A stretch of 50,719 nt of DNA from Dysgonamonadaceae bacterium (GTDB taxonomy: Bacteria > Bacteroidota > Bacteroidia > Bacteroidales > Azobacteroidaceae), in assembly GCA_031253625.1 (NCBI GenBank), contig JAIRVZ010000100.1, forward strand, positions 1-50,719, in the 5' to 3' direction. The position numbers and the translations under genes were made by a program. Under the pieces are notes generated by a model. The model did not search any database and had not been told where the DNA came from. It was given only the letters and a program-made list of their open reading frames with translations. Below are positions 15,799 through 26,353 of the stretch, piece by piece; positions within the stretch are counted from its first letter, which is position 1; the number at the start of each line of letters is the position of its first letter.

Positions 15799-16242
15799 TT
15801 GGTTAGATTTTTAGGAAATATCGATGCAAAAACAGACGTAAAAGGACGGGTTTTTATCCCTGCCTCTTTTCGTAAAATCCTGCAAACATCAGGGAATACC
15901 TGTTTAATTCTGAAAAAAGATATTTTTCAGGATTGCTTGATATTGTATCCTGAAACCGTTTGGAACGACGAACTCGAAAAACTGCGCGAACGCCTCAGCA
16001 TTTGGAACGAGGAACAACAAAATATCTTTCGCCAATTTATCCGCGATGTCGAAATGCTTGAAATTGATTCGAACGGACGGGTATTGATTCCCAAACGATA
16101 TTTGCAAATGGCAGGAATTATTTCCGACATCCGGTTTATGGGGATGTTTGATAAAATTGAAATTTGGTCGAAAGACAATTCGGAAAAAACAAAAATGGAT
16201 GCCGATTCTTTTAAGAGAGGCATTGAAAAATATATGGCATGA
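15799..16242 (+). CDS. mraZ: Transcriptional regulator MraZ, TTG start
   Basis: 147 residues from a TTG at 15799, giving MVRFLGNIDAKTDVKGRVFIPA, the usual MraZ N-terminus. A GTG at 15739 is also in frame, but it lies inside the operator and promoter and would add 20 untypical residues. Two AbrB-like beta domains are visible, each with a (D/E)xxGRVxIP motif (DVKGRVFIP and DSNGRVLIP). MraZ forms rings that bind tandem repeats before its own gene and represses the dcw operon. Its stop overlaps the rsmH start by 4 bases (ATGA), indicating translational coupling. Confidence 0.93.
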   Translation: MVRFLGNIDAKTDVKGRVFIPASFRKILQTSGNTCLILKKDIFQDCLILYPETVWNDELEKLRERLSIWNEEQQNIFRQFIRDVEMLEIDSNGRVLIPKRYLQMAGIISDIRFMGMFDKIEIWSKDNSEKTKMDADSFKRGIEKYMA

Positions 16243-17156
16243 ACGATTCTCCAACATACCACACTCCGGTTTTGCTGCCTGAAAGCATCGAAGGATTGAG
16301 CACCTGTCCCGCAGGGATCTATGTGGATGTAACTTTCGGGGGAGGAGGTCATTCCAAAGCCATCTTAGAAAAGTTGAAGAAAGGCGGAAAACTTTTCGGT
16401 TTCGACCAAGACGAAGATGCTGAAAACAATATCCCGAAAAATGAAAAATTCACTTTCGTAAGAAGTAATTTCCGGTTTCTGTCGAATTTCATGGCTTGGC
16501 ACGGGATAGAACAAATCGACGGATTGTTGGCAGACTTGGGAGTTTCGTCGCATCATTTCGATGATGAAACCCGCGGATTTTCTTTCCGTTTCGATTCGCC
16601 TTTGGATATGCGCATGAACAAGCGCGCAGGAAAAACAGCCGCAGAAATCCTCAATAATTGTACTCCGGAAGAATTAGCCGATATTTTCTATTTCTATGGA
16701 GAATTGAAAAATGCCCGGCAAATCGCATCGGTCGTTGTCAAATACAGAACGCAAAAGAAAATCGAAACAACAAACGATTTTGTAGAAATCTTAAAACCGT
16801 TTTTCGGTCGGGAGAAAGAAAAAAAATACATGGCACAAGCCTTCCAAGCATTGAGAATCTACATCAACGGAGAAATGGATGCTTTGAAAGAAATGCTTTC
16901 GCAAGCACTCCAATTGCTCAAGCCGGGAGGAAGATTGGTTGTCATCACTTATCATTCTTTGGAAGACCGTTTAGTGAAGAACTTTTTCAAAACAGGCAAT
17001 TTCGAAGGAAACGTCGAAAAAGATTTTTACGGAAATGTACTCACTCCGTTCCGGCAAATCAACAACAAAGTTATTGTGCCGAGAGTAGAGGAAATTGAGA
17101 GAAATCTGCGCTCACGAAGTGCTAAACTAAGAATTGTAGAGAAAAAGGAGTTATAG
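16239..17156 (+). CDS. rsmH: 16S rRNA (cytosine1402-N4)-methyltransferase RsmH
   Basis: 305 residues, the usual length. RsmH (MraW) methylates the exocyclic amine of C1402 of 16S rRNA in the decoding centre using SAM. Signatures are HTPVLLPESIEGL at the N-terminus, the SAM-binding VDVTFGGGGHSKAIL (29-43), LADLGVSSHHFD, and GGRLVVITYHSLEDRLVK near the C-terminus. It overlaps mraZ by 4 bases, the standard order in dcw clusters. Confidence 0.97.
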   Translation: MNDSPTYHTPVLLPESIEGLSTCPAGIYVDVTFGGGGHSKAILEKLKKGGKLFGFDQDEDAENNIPKNEKFTFVRSNFRFLSNFMAWHGIEQIDGLLADLGVSSHHFDDETRGFSFRFDSPLDMRMNKRAGKTAAEILNNCTPEELADIFYFYGELKNARQIASVVVKYRTQKKIETTNDFVEILKPFFGREKEKKYMAQAFQALRIYINGEMDALKEMLSQALQLLKPGGRLVVITYHSLEDRLVKNFFKTGNFEGNVEKDFYGNVLTPFRQINNKVIVPRVEEIERNLRSRSAKLRIVEKKEL

Positions 17157-17201
17157 GCAAGTGAGCAACAGAAGTTTAATAATTTGAAATAGAACAAAAA
17201 A

Positions 17202-18992
17202 ATGATGTTTAGTATCTTTATTCTTATTTTTATTGTAGTTGCGGTAGGTGTTTCTTTTACCGTTGTGGCGAAAAAGAAACAAGACACCAATGGTGCAAAC
17301 AGATTTTTTTCTGTTAGTTCAATGACCGAAAAATTGTCGTTGTTGGCAAAGCGCTTTCCGATTAGCATTTTGCTTGTTATTGGACTTGCAGTTTTATTTT
17401 TTGTGGCAATAAATGGCGATTTCGACGATATTTCATATAAATTTTGGTTTTTTCTCTCGGTAGGTGCGTTCATCAGTATAACCGTAACCTTGTTTGCCGA
17501 AGATTTTCTCAACAATTTAAAAACTTACGGAATTACATTTTTTACGGTGTTGCTTTGGGGTGTGTATTGTTTCTTTCTGCCTGAAAAAGGTAGCGATATA
17601 CAAATAGGCAAGTGGATAGAAATTTTTGTTATTGGCGGAACTGCGTTTCTTGCAATGTTGTTTATTCCTTTTTTGAAAAAGAATAAAGACCGTGCTTTTT
17701 GGAATTTTGCCACACAAACGCTTTTTCAAATAGCATTAGCCTGTGTTTTTGCTGCAATTCTTTTTGGAGGTTTGAGTTTGGCGTTGCTGGCTATTGAGAG
17801 TTTGTTTAATGTATCGGTTGCCGGCAAAGTATATGGCAATTTGGCGGTAGTTTGTTTTGTACTATTTGCACCGCTTTATTTTTTGGCAAATATTCCTAAC
17901 AAAACAGAAAAACACAGCGATGAAATTTTTTACACCAAAGTACAAAAAGTACTCGCATTATATATTCTCACGCCTATTTTGGCAGTCTATGCAGTAATTC
18001 TGTACGCTTATTTGTTCAAAATCATTATTACTTGGGAATTGCCAAACGGTTGGGTTTCGTGGCTTGTGTCAGCACTTGCATTGGGCGGATTATTGGTTAT
18101 CATGTTTTTATATCCTGTTCGTGAAGAAAGTGAAAACAAGGTGATCGATTTCCTCTCTCGTTGGTTTGGCTTACTTATTCTGCCGCTTTTGGTATTGATG
18201 TCTATCGGCATTTTCCGTCGAATTGGCGATTATGGTCTTACGATTAATCGCTGTTACGTGCTGTTGTTAAATCTTTGGTTTTATGGCATTTATATTTACC
18301 TTTTCTTCTCTCAATCACGCCACATTAAATGGATTTTAATTTCGCCTGTCGTTATTGCTTTATTGACTTCGGTTAGTGTTTGGAGCATGGCAAATGTTAC
18401 CAAAAATTCGTTAACAAAAGAAGTAAGTATAATTTTAAACAAACAAGTATCAGTCGAAGAAACGAAGGCGATAGTTGCCGAAATGACACAGGAAGAAAAA
18501 GACAAAATAAGAGATAAACTTGAATATTTGTACTATAATTTTGGAAAAGAAAGTGTTCAGCCGTTTTTTGCCGATACGGTGTCAGATGGCTATTGGAGCT
18601 TCTTGTCGGAATTAGGATTAAGAGATACGTTTGACGAAGAATACGAAAGAATTTATTATACAAGTCATAAAGAATTGTGGCAAATTGAGCCTTACACCAC
18701 TTTTGCAAGAATAGATTATTATGATTATAAAAGAGACTATGATTATGATATAAATTACTCTCTTAAAAAAGACACTGTCGAAGTTTCTATTGGTAATCGT
18801 ACTTTTTCTCTTCCAATGAGGAAAATAGCTTTGGCATATTTAGCCACAAATGAAAGTTTACGAGATGAGCGAGAATTGGTCATTAAAGGGAAAAATTATA
18901 AAGTATTGATTCGCGAATTTTACGGAAGTTATTATCCTGCGAAAGACAGTATTCTTATTAATAGTCTTGACGGCTATTTGTTTTACAAATGA
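17202..18992 (+). CDS. DUF4153-like membrane protein inserted between rsmH and ftsL
   Basis: 596 residues with about a dozen hydrophobic segments between residues 1 and 410, then a soluble, charged, Tyr-rich C-terminal domain (about 415-596). The stretch RFPISILLVIGLAVLFFVAING and the overall pattern resemble Bacteroidota DUF4153 proteins, whose function is unknown. It starts 45 bases after rsmH and ends 33 bases before ftsL, so it sits in the operon although it is not part of the usual dcw set. No mobile-element remnant is visible at either side. Family assignment is from pattern only. Confidence 0.7.
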   Translation: MMFSIFILIFIVVAVGVSFTVVAKKKQDTNGANRFFSVSSMTEKLSLLAKRFPISILLVIGLAVLFFVAINGDFDDISYKFWFFLSVGAFISITVTLFAEDFLNNLKTYGITFFTVLLWGVYCFFLPEKGSDIQIGKWIEIFVIGGTAFLAMLFIPFLKKNKDRAFWNFATQTLFQIALACVFAAILFGGLSLALLAIESLFNVSVAGKVYGNLAVVCFVLFAPLYFLANIPNKTEKHSDEIFYTKVQKVLALYILTPILAVYAVILYAYLFKIIITWELPNGWVSWLVSALALGGLLVIMFLYPVREESENKVIDFLSRWFGLLILPLLVLMSIGIFRRIGDYGLTINRCYVLLLNLWFYGIYIYLFFSQSRHIKWILISPVVIALLTSVSVWSMANVTKNSLTKEVSIILNKQVSVEETKAIVAEMTQEEKDKIRDKLEYLYYNFGKESVQPFFADTVSDGYWSFLSELGLRDTFDEEYERIYYTSHKELWQIEPYTTFARIDYYDYKRDYDYDINYSLKKDTVEVSIGNRTFSLPMRKIALAYLATNESLRDERELVIKGKNYKVLIREFYGSYYPAKDSILINSLDGYLFYK

Positions 18993-19025
18993 AAATTGCG
19001 CTGAAAAACGAAAACAGAAAAGAAT

Positions 19026-19379
19026 ATGGAAACGAATTACAAACAGCCGCAAAAAAAGAAGAAAAAGAAAAAAATTTCTGTTCTAAGCATTCTTGGTGGA
19101 GATATTCTGAAAGAAGACTTTGTCATCAAACAATCTAAATTAATCATCATGATTGCTTGCTGCTTTATCTTTTTTATCGGAAATCGTTATGCGTGCCTGA
19201 AACAAATTACCCGAATCGAAGACTTAAAAAAAGAATTGAAAGACTTGAAATACGAAAATTTAGTCATTCTAACAAAACTCACGGCAAACAGTCGCCAATC
19301 TCAGATAGAAGCATTAATCGAATCGAAAGGATTAGATTTGTCCGGTTCAAATTCTCCTACTTATGTAATTGAAAGATAG
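19026..19379 (+). CDS. ftsL: FtsL-like cell division protein
   Basis: 117 residues with typical FtsL layout: a Lys-rich cytoplasmic N-terminus (QPQKKKKKKKISV), one membrane helix (about 38-54, LIIMIACCFIFFIGN) and a short periplasmic coiled coil (about 60-95, ITRIEDLKKELKDLKYENL). Bacteroidota FtsL diverges strongly from the E. coli protein, so the assignment rests on size, topology and position just before ftsI. FtsL with its partners activates FtsW/FtsI at the division site. The lysine stretch is encoded by a long A/G-rich run (about 19050-19074). Confidence 0.85.
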   Translation: METNYKQPQKKKKKKKISVLSILGGDILKEDFVIKQSKLIIMIACCFIFFIGNRYACLKQITRIEDLKKELKDLKYENLVILTKLTANSRQSQIEALIESKGLDLSGSNSPTYVIER

Positions 19380-19382
19380 TTT

Positions 19383-21590
19383 ATGGCAAAATGGTCTCAA
19401 AATACTAAGATTCGTCTCTCTTATTTTTCGGTAGCAATTGTCTTCGGATTTATTGTTATTGCTATCATTTTGAAGACTATATATATTTCTTCGGTTGAAG
19501 GAGATGAATGGAGAAAACGCGGGAAAGAAGTTATCAAGCAGCCGGCAGATAGAGGAGTGGCAGCTCCAAGAGGAAATATATATTCCTACGATGGGCAACT
19601 AATGGCGACTACCGAATACATGTATCGTCTTTACATCGATTTTTGGGCAGAAGGATTAAAAGGAGATACGCTAAAAAAATACATTGAGCCTCTTTCGGTA
19701 GAATTGGCTAAAAAGTTCCCCGAAAGATCTGCGGCACAATACCGCTCTCATATCATGGCCGGTTGGAATATGCGGGTAAAAGAAGAGGCTAAAATCGAGG
19801 AGGCTAAAAAAAGTGGAAAAAAACTCCCGAAAAAAACTCGGGAATACAAATTATTCGAAAACAATAGACAAGTTAATTATCTGGAATTGAAGGATATAAA
19901 AAAGATGCCTTTTCTTGGTCAAAGTAAAAATAAATCAGGTCTGATAGCCCGACCGTTCCTGAAACGAACAAAACCATTCGGCACATTGGCCTCTCGTACT
20001 ATCGGTGATATCTTCGGAAATTATGCCGAAAACGGAAAAATTGGGAAAAACGGTCTTGAATTAGAATATGATTCTTTGTTGAGAGGAGAACCCGGAAGGA
20101 GCACTGTGCGCAAAGTAAATGGAAGAATCATGAGCGTAATAGATGTCGACCCCATCCCGGGAAAAGATATTATATCTACAATAGATATTGACATTCAAGA
20201 CATTACAGAAAAAGCACTGTTGGACAAACTGAAAGAAATCGATGCCGAATCGGGCACCGCTGTCATTATGGAAGTCAGCACAGGAGAGATCAAAGCCATT
20301 ACCAATATGGGACGTATTCGCGAAGGCGTTTGGACAGAAACCAAAAATCACGCAGTGGCTGATGAAATCGAGCCGGGTTCTACGTTCAAAGTTGCATCCA
20401 TGATGGTTGCATTGGAAGACGGAGTGGTTACTCCGGATGACCCTGTCGATGTCGGAAATGGATTATATCAGTATGGTACTGCACTTATGACCGACCACAA
20501 CGCAAACAGAGGCGGATATGGAAATATCACGGCATCAAAAGCCATCAGATATTCCTCTAATATCGGTGTTGCAAAAATAATTCTGAAAGGCTATAAAAAT
20601 AATCCTGAAAAATATGTGGAAGGACTTTACCGCATCGGACTAAACGAAGATTTGGGACTGGAAATCCCCGGAGCGGGACGGGCTAAAATCAGGATGCCCA
20701 AAAAGGACAGGTCGAATTGGTCGGCAACCGCTCTCCCTTGGATGTCATTCGGATATGAAACGCAAATTCCACCGATTTACATGCTCACATTTTTCAACGC
20801 TATCGCCAACGATGGAAAAATGGTCAAGCCTATTTTCGTAAAAGAAATCCAACAAAACGGAAAAACTGTCGAACGGAAAAAAACAAAAGTCGTCCGAAAT
20901 AAAATTTGTTCGGATAAAACACTGGCTCAAATCCGGGAAATGCTGTATGATGTTGTTAATCAAAAAGATGGCACCGGAAAACCGGCACATTCTAATTTTG
21001 TGGAAATTTCGGGAAAAACAGGAACCGCTCAAATTTCAAGAGGAGGAGCCGGTTATGCAGGCGGAGGGCATCAGGTTTCATTTTGCGGATATTTTCCGTC
21101 AAGCAGCCCCAAATATTCGTTTATTGTAGTAATCAGGAAACCAAGAAACGGTGCTCCTTCGGGAGGACTTATGTCGGGAGCCGTTTGTAAAGCCATCGCA
21201 GAAGGAATTGTTTCCAAATCAATGGTGCAAAAAGTAGAAGATTGTTCTTTAGATAGCCTTATTCCGATGTTTCCGAAAATTAAATCCGGCTTATTCTCTG
21301 AAACAAAATATGTTATGGATAAATTGAACATCTCATATAACGACAACGAACTCAACGGGAAATGGTTTGTTGCAAACACAGAAGATGATAAAATTATCCT
21401 GAAAGACAGAGTAATCGTTGAAAACTTAGTACCAAATGTTGTCGGAATGGGAGTCAAAGACGCTGTTTTCTTACTGGAAAATGCCGGACTGAAAGTCAAC
21501 TTAACAGGAAGAGGAACTGTTATTTCTCAAACAATAACTCCGGGAACAAGAGTTGTTAAAGGACAAACAATTGGAATATCGCTAAAATAG
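19383..21590 (+). CDS. ftsI: Penicillin-binding protein / FtsI transpeptidase with PASTA domain
   Basis: 735 residues. A single N-terminal membrane helix (about 12-32) is followed by the class B PBP dimerisation region and a transpeptidase domain with all three active-site motifs: Ser333 in STFK (333-336), SSN (391-393) and KTG (545-547). The C-terminal 60 residues ([21 protein letters not shown]) form one PASTA domain, common in Bacteroidota FtsI but absent from E. coli FtsI. It crosslinks septal peptidoglycan together with FtsW. It starts 3 bases after ftsL; a palindromic repeat follows its stop. Confidence 0.96.
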   Translation: MAKWSQNTKIRLSYFSVAIVFGFIVIAIILKTIYISSVEGDEWRKRGKEVIKQPADRGVAAPRGNIYSYDGQLMATTEYMYRLYIDFWAEGLKGDTLKKYIEPLSVELAKKFPERSAAQYRSHIMAGWNMRVKEEAKIEEAKKSGKKLPKKTREYKLFENNRQVNYLELKDIKKMPFLGQSKNKSGLIARPFLKRTKPFGTLASRTIGDIFGNYAENGKIGKNGLELEYDSLLRGEPGRSTVRKVNGRIMSVIDVDPIPGKDIISTIDIDIQDITEKALLDKLKEIDAESGTAVIMEVSTGEIKAITNMGRIREGVWTETKNHAVADEIEPGSTFKVASMMVALEDGVVTPDDPVDVGNGLYQYGTALMTDHNANRGGYGNITASKAIRYSSNIGVAKIILKGYKNNPEKYVEGLYRIGLNEDLGLEIPGAGRAKIRMPKKDRSNWSATALPWMSFGYETQIPPIYMLTFFNAIANDGKMVKPIFVKEIQQNGKTVERKKTKVVRNKICSDKTLAQIREMLYDVVNQKDGTGKPAHSNFVEISGKTGTAQISRGGAGYAGGGHQVSFCGYFPSSSPKYSFIVVIRKPRNGAPSGGLMSGAVCKAIAEGIVSKSMVQKVEDCSLDSLIPMFPKIKSGLFSETKYVMDKLNISYNDNELNGKWFVANTEDDKIILKDRVIVENLVPNVVGMGVKDAVFLLENAGLKVNLTGRGTVISQTITPGTRVVKGQTIGISLK

Positions 21591-21593
21591 CGT

Positions 21594-21678
21594 TTCGTCA
21601 TTGCGAGGAGGAACGACGAAGCAAACCAGAAAGACTTGTAAACTGGTTTGCTTCGGGCAAAGCCCTCGCAATGACGAA
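21594..21678. repeat. Compound palindromic repeat between ftsI and murE
   Basis: The outer arms TTCGTCATTGCGAGG (21594-21608) and their exact reverse complement (21664-21678) enclose a second perfect pair, CGAAGCAAACCAG (21617-21629) and its complement (21643-21655). Repeats built on CGTCATTGCGAG are, as I recall, scattered in many unrelated bacterial genomes. It ends 27 bases before the murE ATG and overlaps nothing coding. Confidence 0.9.
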
Positions 21679-21705
21679 CAGAAAAGTAAAACAAATGATA
21701 AAAAC

Positions 21706-23178
21706 ATGAAACTGAACGAATTACTAAAAAATCTATCTACTTTCCAATTAGAGGGAGAAGATACAATCGAAATTTCAGGAATCCATTCCGATTCCCGGAA
21801 AATCGAAAAAGGTTTCATTTTTGTTGCTATAAAAGGGACGCAATCTGACGGCCACGATTACATTGAAAACGCTATCAAAAGCGGAGCATCTGCAATTATA
21901 TGCGAAACATTGCCCGAAGAAACAACGTTCGGCATTAGCCAACTTCATAACAACATCACTTATATAAAAGTCAAAGATTCGACAGAAACCTTGGGGAAAT
22001 TAGCTGCTGCTTGGAACGGAAATCCTTCCGAAAAACTAATTTTGGTAGGCGTTACCGGAACAAACGGAAAAACGACCATCGCTACCCTGCTCTACCATGT
22101 TTTCAGGAAATTCGGACATAAAGCCGGATTGATTTCAACAGTTTGTAACTACATCAATGATGACGAAATCGCTGCCACACATACCACTCCCGACCCAATC
22201 GAATTGAACAATTTGTTAGCAAAAATGGTCGAGGCTGGATGCGAATGCGCATTCATGGAAGTCAGCTCGCATGCCGTAGCGCAAAAACGCATAGCCGGAT
22301 TGCATTTCAAAGGAGGCATCTTTACGAACTTAACTCGCGACCATTTAGATTATCACAAAACTTTTGAGATTTATCGTGATGCTAAAAAAGGATTTTTCGA
22401 CGAACTGTCTGCCGATGCTTTTGCCTTAACTAATGCCGATGACAAAAACGGCATGTTTATGTTGCAAAATACAAAGGCAGTAAAATATACATATTCCCTC
22501 CTGACTTTAGCCGATTTCAAAGGGAAAATCCTCGAATCACATTTCGACGGCACTTTGATGTTGATTAACGACAAAGAAGTAAATACACAATTCGTAGGAA
22601 AATTCAATGCCTACAACCTGTTGGCTGTGTATGGAACTTCTGTTCTGTTGGGAAAAAATCCGGAAGATGTATTGCTGATACTAAGCACATTAACTTCGGT
22701 TTCCGGACGATTCCAAACCATTCGTTCTTCCCAAGGATATACTGCTATAGTCGATTATGCTCATACTCCCGATGCACTCACAAACGTACTCAATGCCATT
22801 CACGGAGTATTGGAAGGCAACGGCCGCGTAATCACTGTTGTTGGCTGCGGAGGCAACCGCGATAAAGGCAAGCGTCCGATTATGGCAAAAGAAGCTGTTC
22901 GACTCAGCAACCAAGTTATTTTAACTTCCGACAATCCACGTTTCGAAGAACCGCAAGATATTATCAACGATATGGTTGAAGGATTGGATATTATCGAACG
23001 AAAAAAAGCAATTTGTATCGCTGACCGTCGCGAAGCTATCAAAACAGCTTGCCTGTTAGTCCAGCCCGGTGATGTTATCTTGATTGCCGGCAAAGGCCAC
23101 GAAGATTACCAGGAAATCAAAGGCGTTAAATATCACTTTGATGACAAGGAAGAAATTTTGAAAATGATTAAAAATTGA
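21706..23178 (+). CDS. murE: UDP-MurNAc-L-Ala-D-Glu:meso-2,6-diaminopimelate ligase MurE
   Basis: 490 residues from the ATG at 21706. The frame continues upstream to a TTG at 21601, but that lies in the palindromic repeat and the extra residues are not MurE-like. The ATP loop is [10 protein letters not shown] (115-124). DNPR (409-412) is the motif of enzymes that add meso-diaminopimelate rather than lysine, so this organism should make DAP-type peptidoglycan. [17 protein letters not shown] near the N-terminus is the UDP-binding part. A foreign-looking gene pair follows from 4 bases downstream. Confidence 0.96.
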   Translation: MKLNELLKNLSTFQLEGEDTIEISGIHSDSRKIEKGFIFVAIKGTQSDGHDYIENAIKSGASAIICETLPEETTFGISQLHNNITYIKVKDSTETLGKLAAAWNGNPSEKLILVGVTGTNGKTTIATLLYHVFRKFGHKAGLISTVCNYINDDEIAATHTTPDPIELNNLLAKMVEAGCECAFMEVSSHAVAQKRIAGLHFKGGIFTNLTRDHLDYHKTFEIYRDAKKGFFDELSADAFALTNADDKNGMFMLQNTKAVKYTYSLLTLADFKGKILESHFDGTLMLINDKEVNTQFVGKFNAYNLLAVYGTSVLLGKNPEDVLLILSTLTSVSGRFQTIRSSQGYTAIVDYAHTPDALTNVLNAIHGVLEGNGRVITVVGCGGNRDKGKRPIMAKEAVRLSNQVILTSDNPRFEEPQDIINDMVEGLDIIERKKAICIADRREAIKTACLLVQPGDVILIAGKGHEDYQEIKGVKYHFDDKEEILKMIKN

Positions 23179-23182
23179 GGAT

Positions 23183-24316
23183 GTGAATAGAAATTTTCAT
23201 AAAAATTTTGATAAAGGCACAAAAACTAAATTAGAACTTTTTGATGCGTATTTTAACGAAAGTTTGCCAGTTTTTGTACATCAAAAATATTGGTCTGATA
23301 TTTTCATATATGACCTTTTTGCAGGAAAAGGTTTAAATGATGATGGTGAGTATGGCACCGCTATTAATATTTTAAAAGGCGTATCTCAACACTGTCAATC
23401 TATTGTTTCCAATCAGAAAAATCTTTACCTCATACTAAATGACAAAAAAGAGCATAAAGAATTAGAAAAAAACACCAATGCTTTTATTGAAAAATGCAAA
23501 AAAGAATGTGAAAACACCCATTGCATTTTTGTAGATACAGAACCTAAAAAACTGATTATAAAAGGTGAAGATTTTAAATCATATTTCAATGATAAAATTT
23601 ATCCCGGATTGGTTCAGAAAAAAGATGCTATGAAATTAATCTTTCTTGACCCTTTCAATTTCATAATGGATAATGATTTATTTGGGAAGTTAATTTCTTT
23701 GCCGAAAACGGACTTTATGTGTTTTATTCCTGCGACTTTTTTGCGTAGATTTCCAACAGAACCAACATTTAAAAAATTTATTGAGGATTATGGTTTGTCT
23801 TTTTCAGATACACGGTTCAAAGAAAGCCACAGAATAATTGCCCAATACATCAGAAATCTTATTCCAAAAGACAAAGATTACTACATAGGACATTTTTCAA
23901 TAGAAAAAACACAAAAGACCGGAACAGGTAAAAACTATTATGGCGTAATTTTTGGTTCAAACAGCGCTTTGGGAGCAGAGAAGTTTCAACGAGTTTGTTG
24001 GAAATTAGACCCAACAGTTGGCGAAGCAGATTATAATATAGATAATGAGCCAACTTATGGAGGAGAAACTGATTTATTCAATACCAAACCATTAAAAATT
24101 GAAAATTTCGAAAAAGAACTGATAAATAAGATTTTAAATAGAGAATTAAAGACTGATATTGATGTCTATAAATATGCATTATCATCTTGCTTTCAACCAA
24201 AATTTGCAACAAACATACTAAAAACGATGATGCAACAAAAACAAATTGGAGAATTCACAACTCATAATTCTGATATTCACAAGATAAAAAACTCAACTAA
24301 TATTATAATATTATGA
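23183..24316 (+). CDS. tcmP: Three-Cys-motif partner protein TcmP-like
   Basis: 377 residues, starting at a GTG 4 bases after murE. The N-terminal part has YDLFAGKGLNDDGEYGTAI (about 44-62) and LIFLDPFNF (about 152-160), which read like motif I and the catalytic loop of a SAM-dependent methyltransferase-like Rossmann fold. This pattern and the next gene match the three-Cys-motif partner family, named because it regularly neighbours phage Gp37/Gp68-type proteins. Function is unknown; a nucleic-acid modifying role is a guess. Its stop overlaps the next start by 4 bases. The gene looks more AT-rich than its dcw neighbours, which suggests transfer. Confidence 0.8.
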   Translation: MNRNFHKNFDKGTKTKLELFDAYFNESLPVFVHQKYWSDIFIYDLFAGKGLNDDGEYGTAINILKGVSQHCQSIVSNQKNLYLILNDKKEHKELEKNTNAFIEKCKKECENTHCIFVDTEPKKLIIKGEDFKSYFNDKIYPGLVQKKDAMKLIFLDPFNFIMDNDLFGKLISLPKTDFMCFIPATFLRRFPTEPTFKKFIEDYGLSFSDTRFKESHRIIAQYIRNLIPKDKDYYIGHFSIEKTQKTGTGKNYYGVIFGSNSALGAEKFQRVCWKLDPTVGEADYNIDNEPTYGGETDLFNTKPLKIENFEKELINKILNRELKTDIDVYKYALSSCFQPKFATNILKTMMQQKQIGEFTTHNSDIHKIKNSTNIIIL

Positions 24317-25065
24317 AAACAACAAAAATTGAATGGACAGAAGCGACTTGGAATCCTTCAATAGGTTGTTCCAAAGTAACAGCAGGTTGTAAGAATTGTT
24401 ATGCGGAAGTTATGGCAAGACGGTTACAAGCAATGGGAACTGTGGGATATGAGAAAGGCTTTGAATTTACATTGTTACCCGATAGATTGACGCAACCGAT
24501 GTCAGTAAAAAAACCGACAAAATTTTTTGTTAATTCCATGAGTGATTTGTTTCACGAAGAAATGCCATTTGAATACCTTGATTTGGTTTTTGATACCATA
24601 CGAAAAACACCTCAACATCATTATCAAATATTGACAAAAAGAGAACACATTTTACATGAATATTTTTCGAAAAGAAATGTGCCTGAAAATGTATGGTTGG
24701 GTGTAACAGTGGAACACGCGAACACAAAACACAGGATTGATTTTTTGAGAAAAATAGATACAAATATTCGTTTCTTATCTATTGAGCCTTTGATTGGCGA
24801 TGTTGGCGAATTAGATTTAACAGGAATACATTGGGTTATTGTCGGTGGAGAAAGCGGGATGAGTGCAAGACCAATGAAACCGGAATGGGTAGCAAATATT
24901 CAAAAACAATGCAAAGAACAAAATGTTGCCTTTTTCTTTAAACAATGGGGAACTTGGGGAGAAGATGGTGTCAAAAGAAATAAAAAGGAAAATGGCAGTA
25001 AATTATTCGGGCAAGAATGGAAAGAAGAGCCTAAATGTAATTTTAATTATAAAATAGCAATCTGA
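24313..25065 (+). CDS. DUF5131 / phage Gp37-Gp68 family three-Cys-motif protein
   Basis: 250 residues with the family start [27 protein letters not shown]. Cys19, Cys26 and Cys29 form a CX6CX2C motif that recalls, but differs from, the CX3CX2C iron-sulfur motif of radical SAM enzymes. Later conserved pieces are [33 protein letters not shown] and FFFKQWG, which suggest a TIM-barrel-like radical SAM relative. The biochemical role is unknown. The 4-base overlap with the TcmP-like gene shows a tight pair, and it ends one base before mraY. Homologues occur on phages and in scattered bacterial loci, in keeping with horizontal movement. Confidence 0.85.
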   Translation: MKTTKIEWTEATWNPSIGCSKVTAGCKNCYAEVMARRLQAMGTVGYEKGFEFTLLPDRLTQPMSVKKPTKFFVNSMSDLFHEEMPFEYLDLVFDTIRKTPQHHYQILTKREHILHEYFSKRNVPENVWLGVTVEHANTKHRIDFLRKIDTNIRFLSIEPLIGDVGELDLTGIHWVIVGGESGMSARPMKPEWVANIQKQCKEQNVAFFFKQWGTWGEDGVKRNKKENGSKLFGQEWKEEPKCNFNYKIAI

Positions 25066-25066
25066 T

Positions 25067-26326
25067 ATGCTTTACTACTTATTTAACTATCTCGATAAAC
25101 TCGATTTCCCCGGAGCGGGAATGTTTCACTACATCTCGTTCCGCTCGTCGATGGCGTTGATTTTTTCTTTGTTTATTTCAACCCTTATCGGACGAAAAAT
25201 CATCAACAAATTGCAGTTACTTCAAATCGGAGAAACTGTACGCGACCTCGGATTGGAAGGCCAAATGAGCAAAAAAGGAACTCCAACCATGGGAGGAATC
25301 ATCATCATCATATCCATCTTGATTCCTGTTTTGTTATTCGCTAAGCTTGATAATATTTATATCATTTTGATGTTGATAACCACTGTTTGGTTGGGACTTA
25401 TCGGCTTTTTAGACGATTACATCAAAGTTTTCAAGAAAAACAAAGAAGGCTTAAACGGAAGATTCAAAATCGTAGGACAAGTCGGACTGGGATTTATTGT
25501 CGGCATAACCCTGTATTTAAGTCCCGATGTGATGATGCGCGAAAACGTTGAAACCCGAAAAGATAACACTATTACAGAAGTAAAACACAGTCAGGCTATA
25601 AAATCTACCAAAACAACTATCCCGTTTTTCAAGAATAACAATCTTGATTATCGCGACTGGGCTTCTTTTATACCTAAAAAATATCGCACGGCTGCAACGT
25701 GGATCCTTTTTGTAATCATCACTATTTTCATTGTTACGGCAGTATCTAACGGTGCAAATTTAACCGACGGATTAGACGGATTGGCAACCGGAAATTCTGC
25801 GATTATCGGGGTCGCATTAGGCATACTCGCTTATGTTTCGAGTCATATCGAATATGCCGCCTATTTCAATATTATGTATATACCCAAGAGCGAAGAATTA
25901 GCCATTTTTGCGAGCACATTTATCGGAGCAACAGTCGGATTTTTATGGTACAATGCTTTCCCTGCACAAGTTTTTATGGGCGATACAGGTTCATTAACGC
26001 TGGGAGGAATCATTGCCGTATTTGCAATTATCATTCATAAAGAGCTATTATTACCTATCCTTTGCGGTATATTTTTCGTAGAAAGTCTTTCCGTTGTGAT
26101 GCAGGTTGCTTACTTCAAATATACCAAAAAGAAAACCGGTGTGGGAAAACGGATTTTCAAAATGACGCCTTTGCACCACCATTATCAGAAAGCCGGAAAT
26201 GCGGGAATAGATGCTCTCATACAAAAGCCATTGCAAGCAGTTCCCGAATCAAAAATCGTAGTTCGTTTTTGGTTAATCGGAATCATTTTGGCAGCGTTAA
26301 CAATTGCAACTTTGAAGATCAGATAA
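25067..26326 (+). CDS. mraY: Phospho-N-acetylmuramoyl-pentapeptide transferase MraY
   Basis: 419 residues, longer than E. coli MraY because of an extra loop around residues 145-215, usual in Bacteroidota. MraY transfers phospho-MurNAc-pentapeptide to undecaprenyl phosphate to make lipid I in the inner membrane. Motifs are [28 protein letters not shown] (catalytic Asp region), [12 protein letters not shown] and the HHHYQKAG loop. It starts one base after the inserted DUF5131 gene, so its translation may be coupled to it. Confidence 0.97.
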   Translation: MLYYLFNYLDKLDFPGAGMFHYISFRSSMALIFSLFISTLIGRKIINKLQLLQIGETVRDLGLEGQMSKKGTPTMGGIIIIISILIPVLLFAKLDNIYIILMLITTVWLGLIGFLDDYIKVFKKNKEGLNGRFKIVGQVGLGFIVGITLYLSPDVMMRENVETRKDNTITEVKHSQAIKSTKTTIPFFKNNNLDYRDWASFIPKKYRTAATWILFVIITIFIVTAVSNGANLTDGLDGLATGNSAIIGVALGILAYVSSHIEYAAYFNIMYIPKSEELAIFASTFIGATVGFLWYNAFPAQVFMGDTGSLTLGGIIAVFAIIIHKELLLPILCGIFFVESLSVVMQVAYFKYTKKKTGVGKRIFKMTPLHHHYQKAGNAGIDALIQKPLQAVPESKIVVRFWLIGIILAALTIATLKIR

Positions 26327-26353
26327 TTTGTAAGTAAAATTGAAAAAAAACAG

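Noticed and set aside
21601..21705. TTG start for murE at 21601.
   Set aside because: It lies in the palindromic repeat, and the 35 extra residues are repeat-derived rather than MurE-like.
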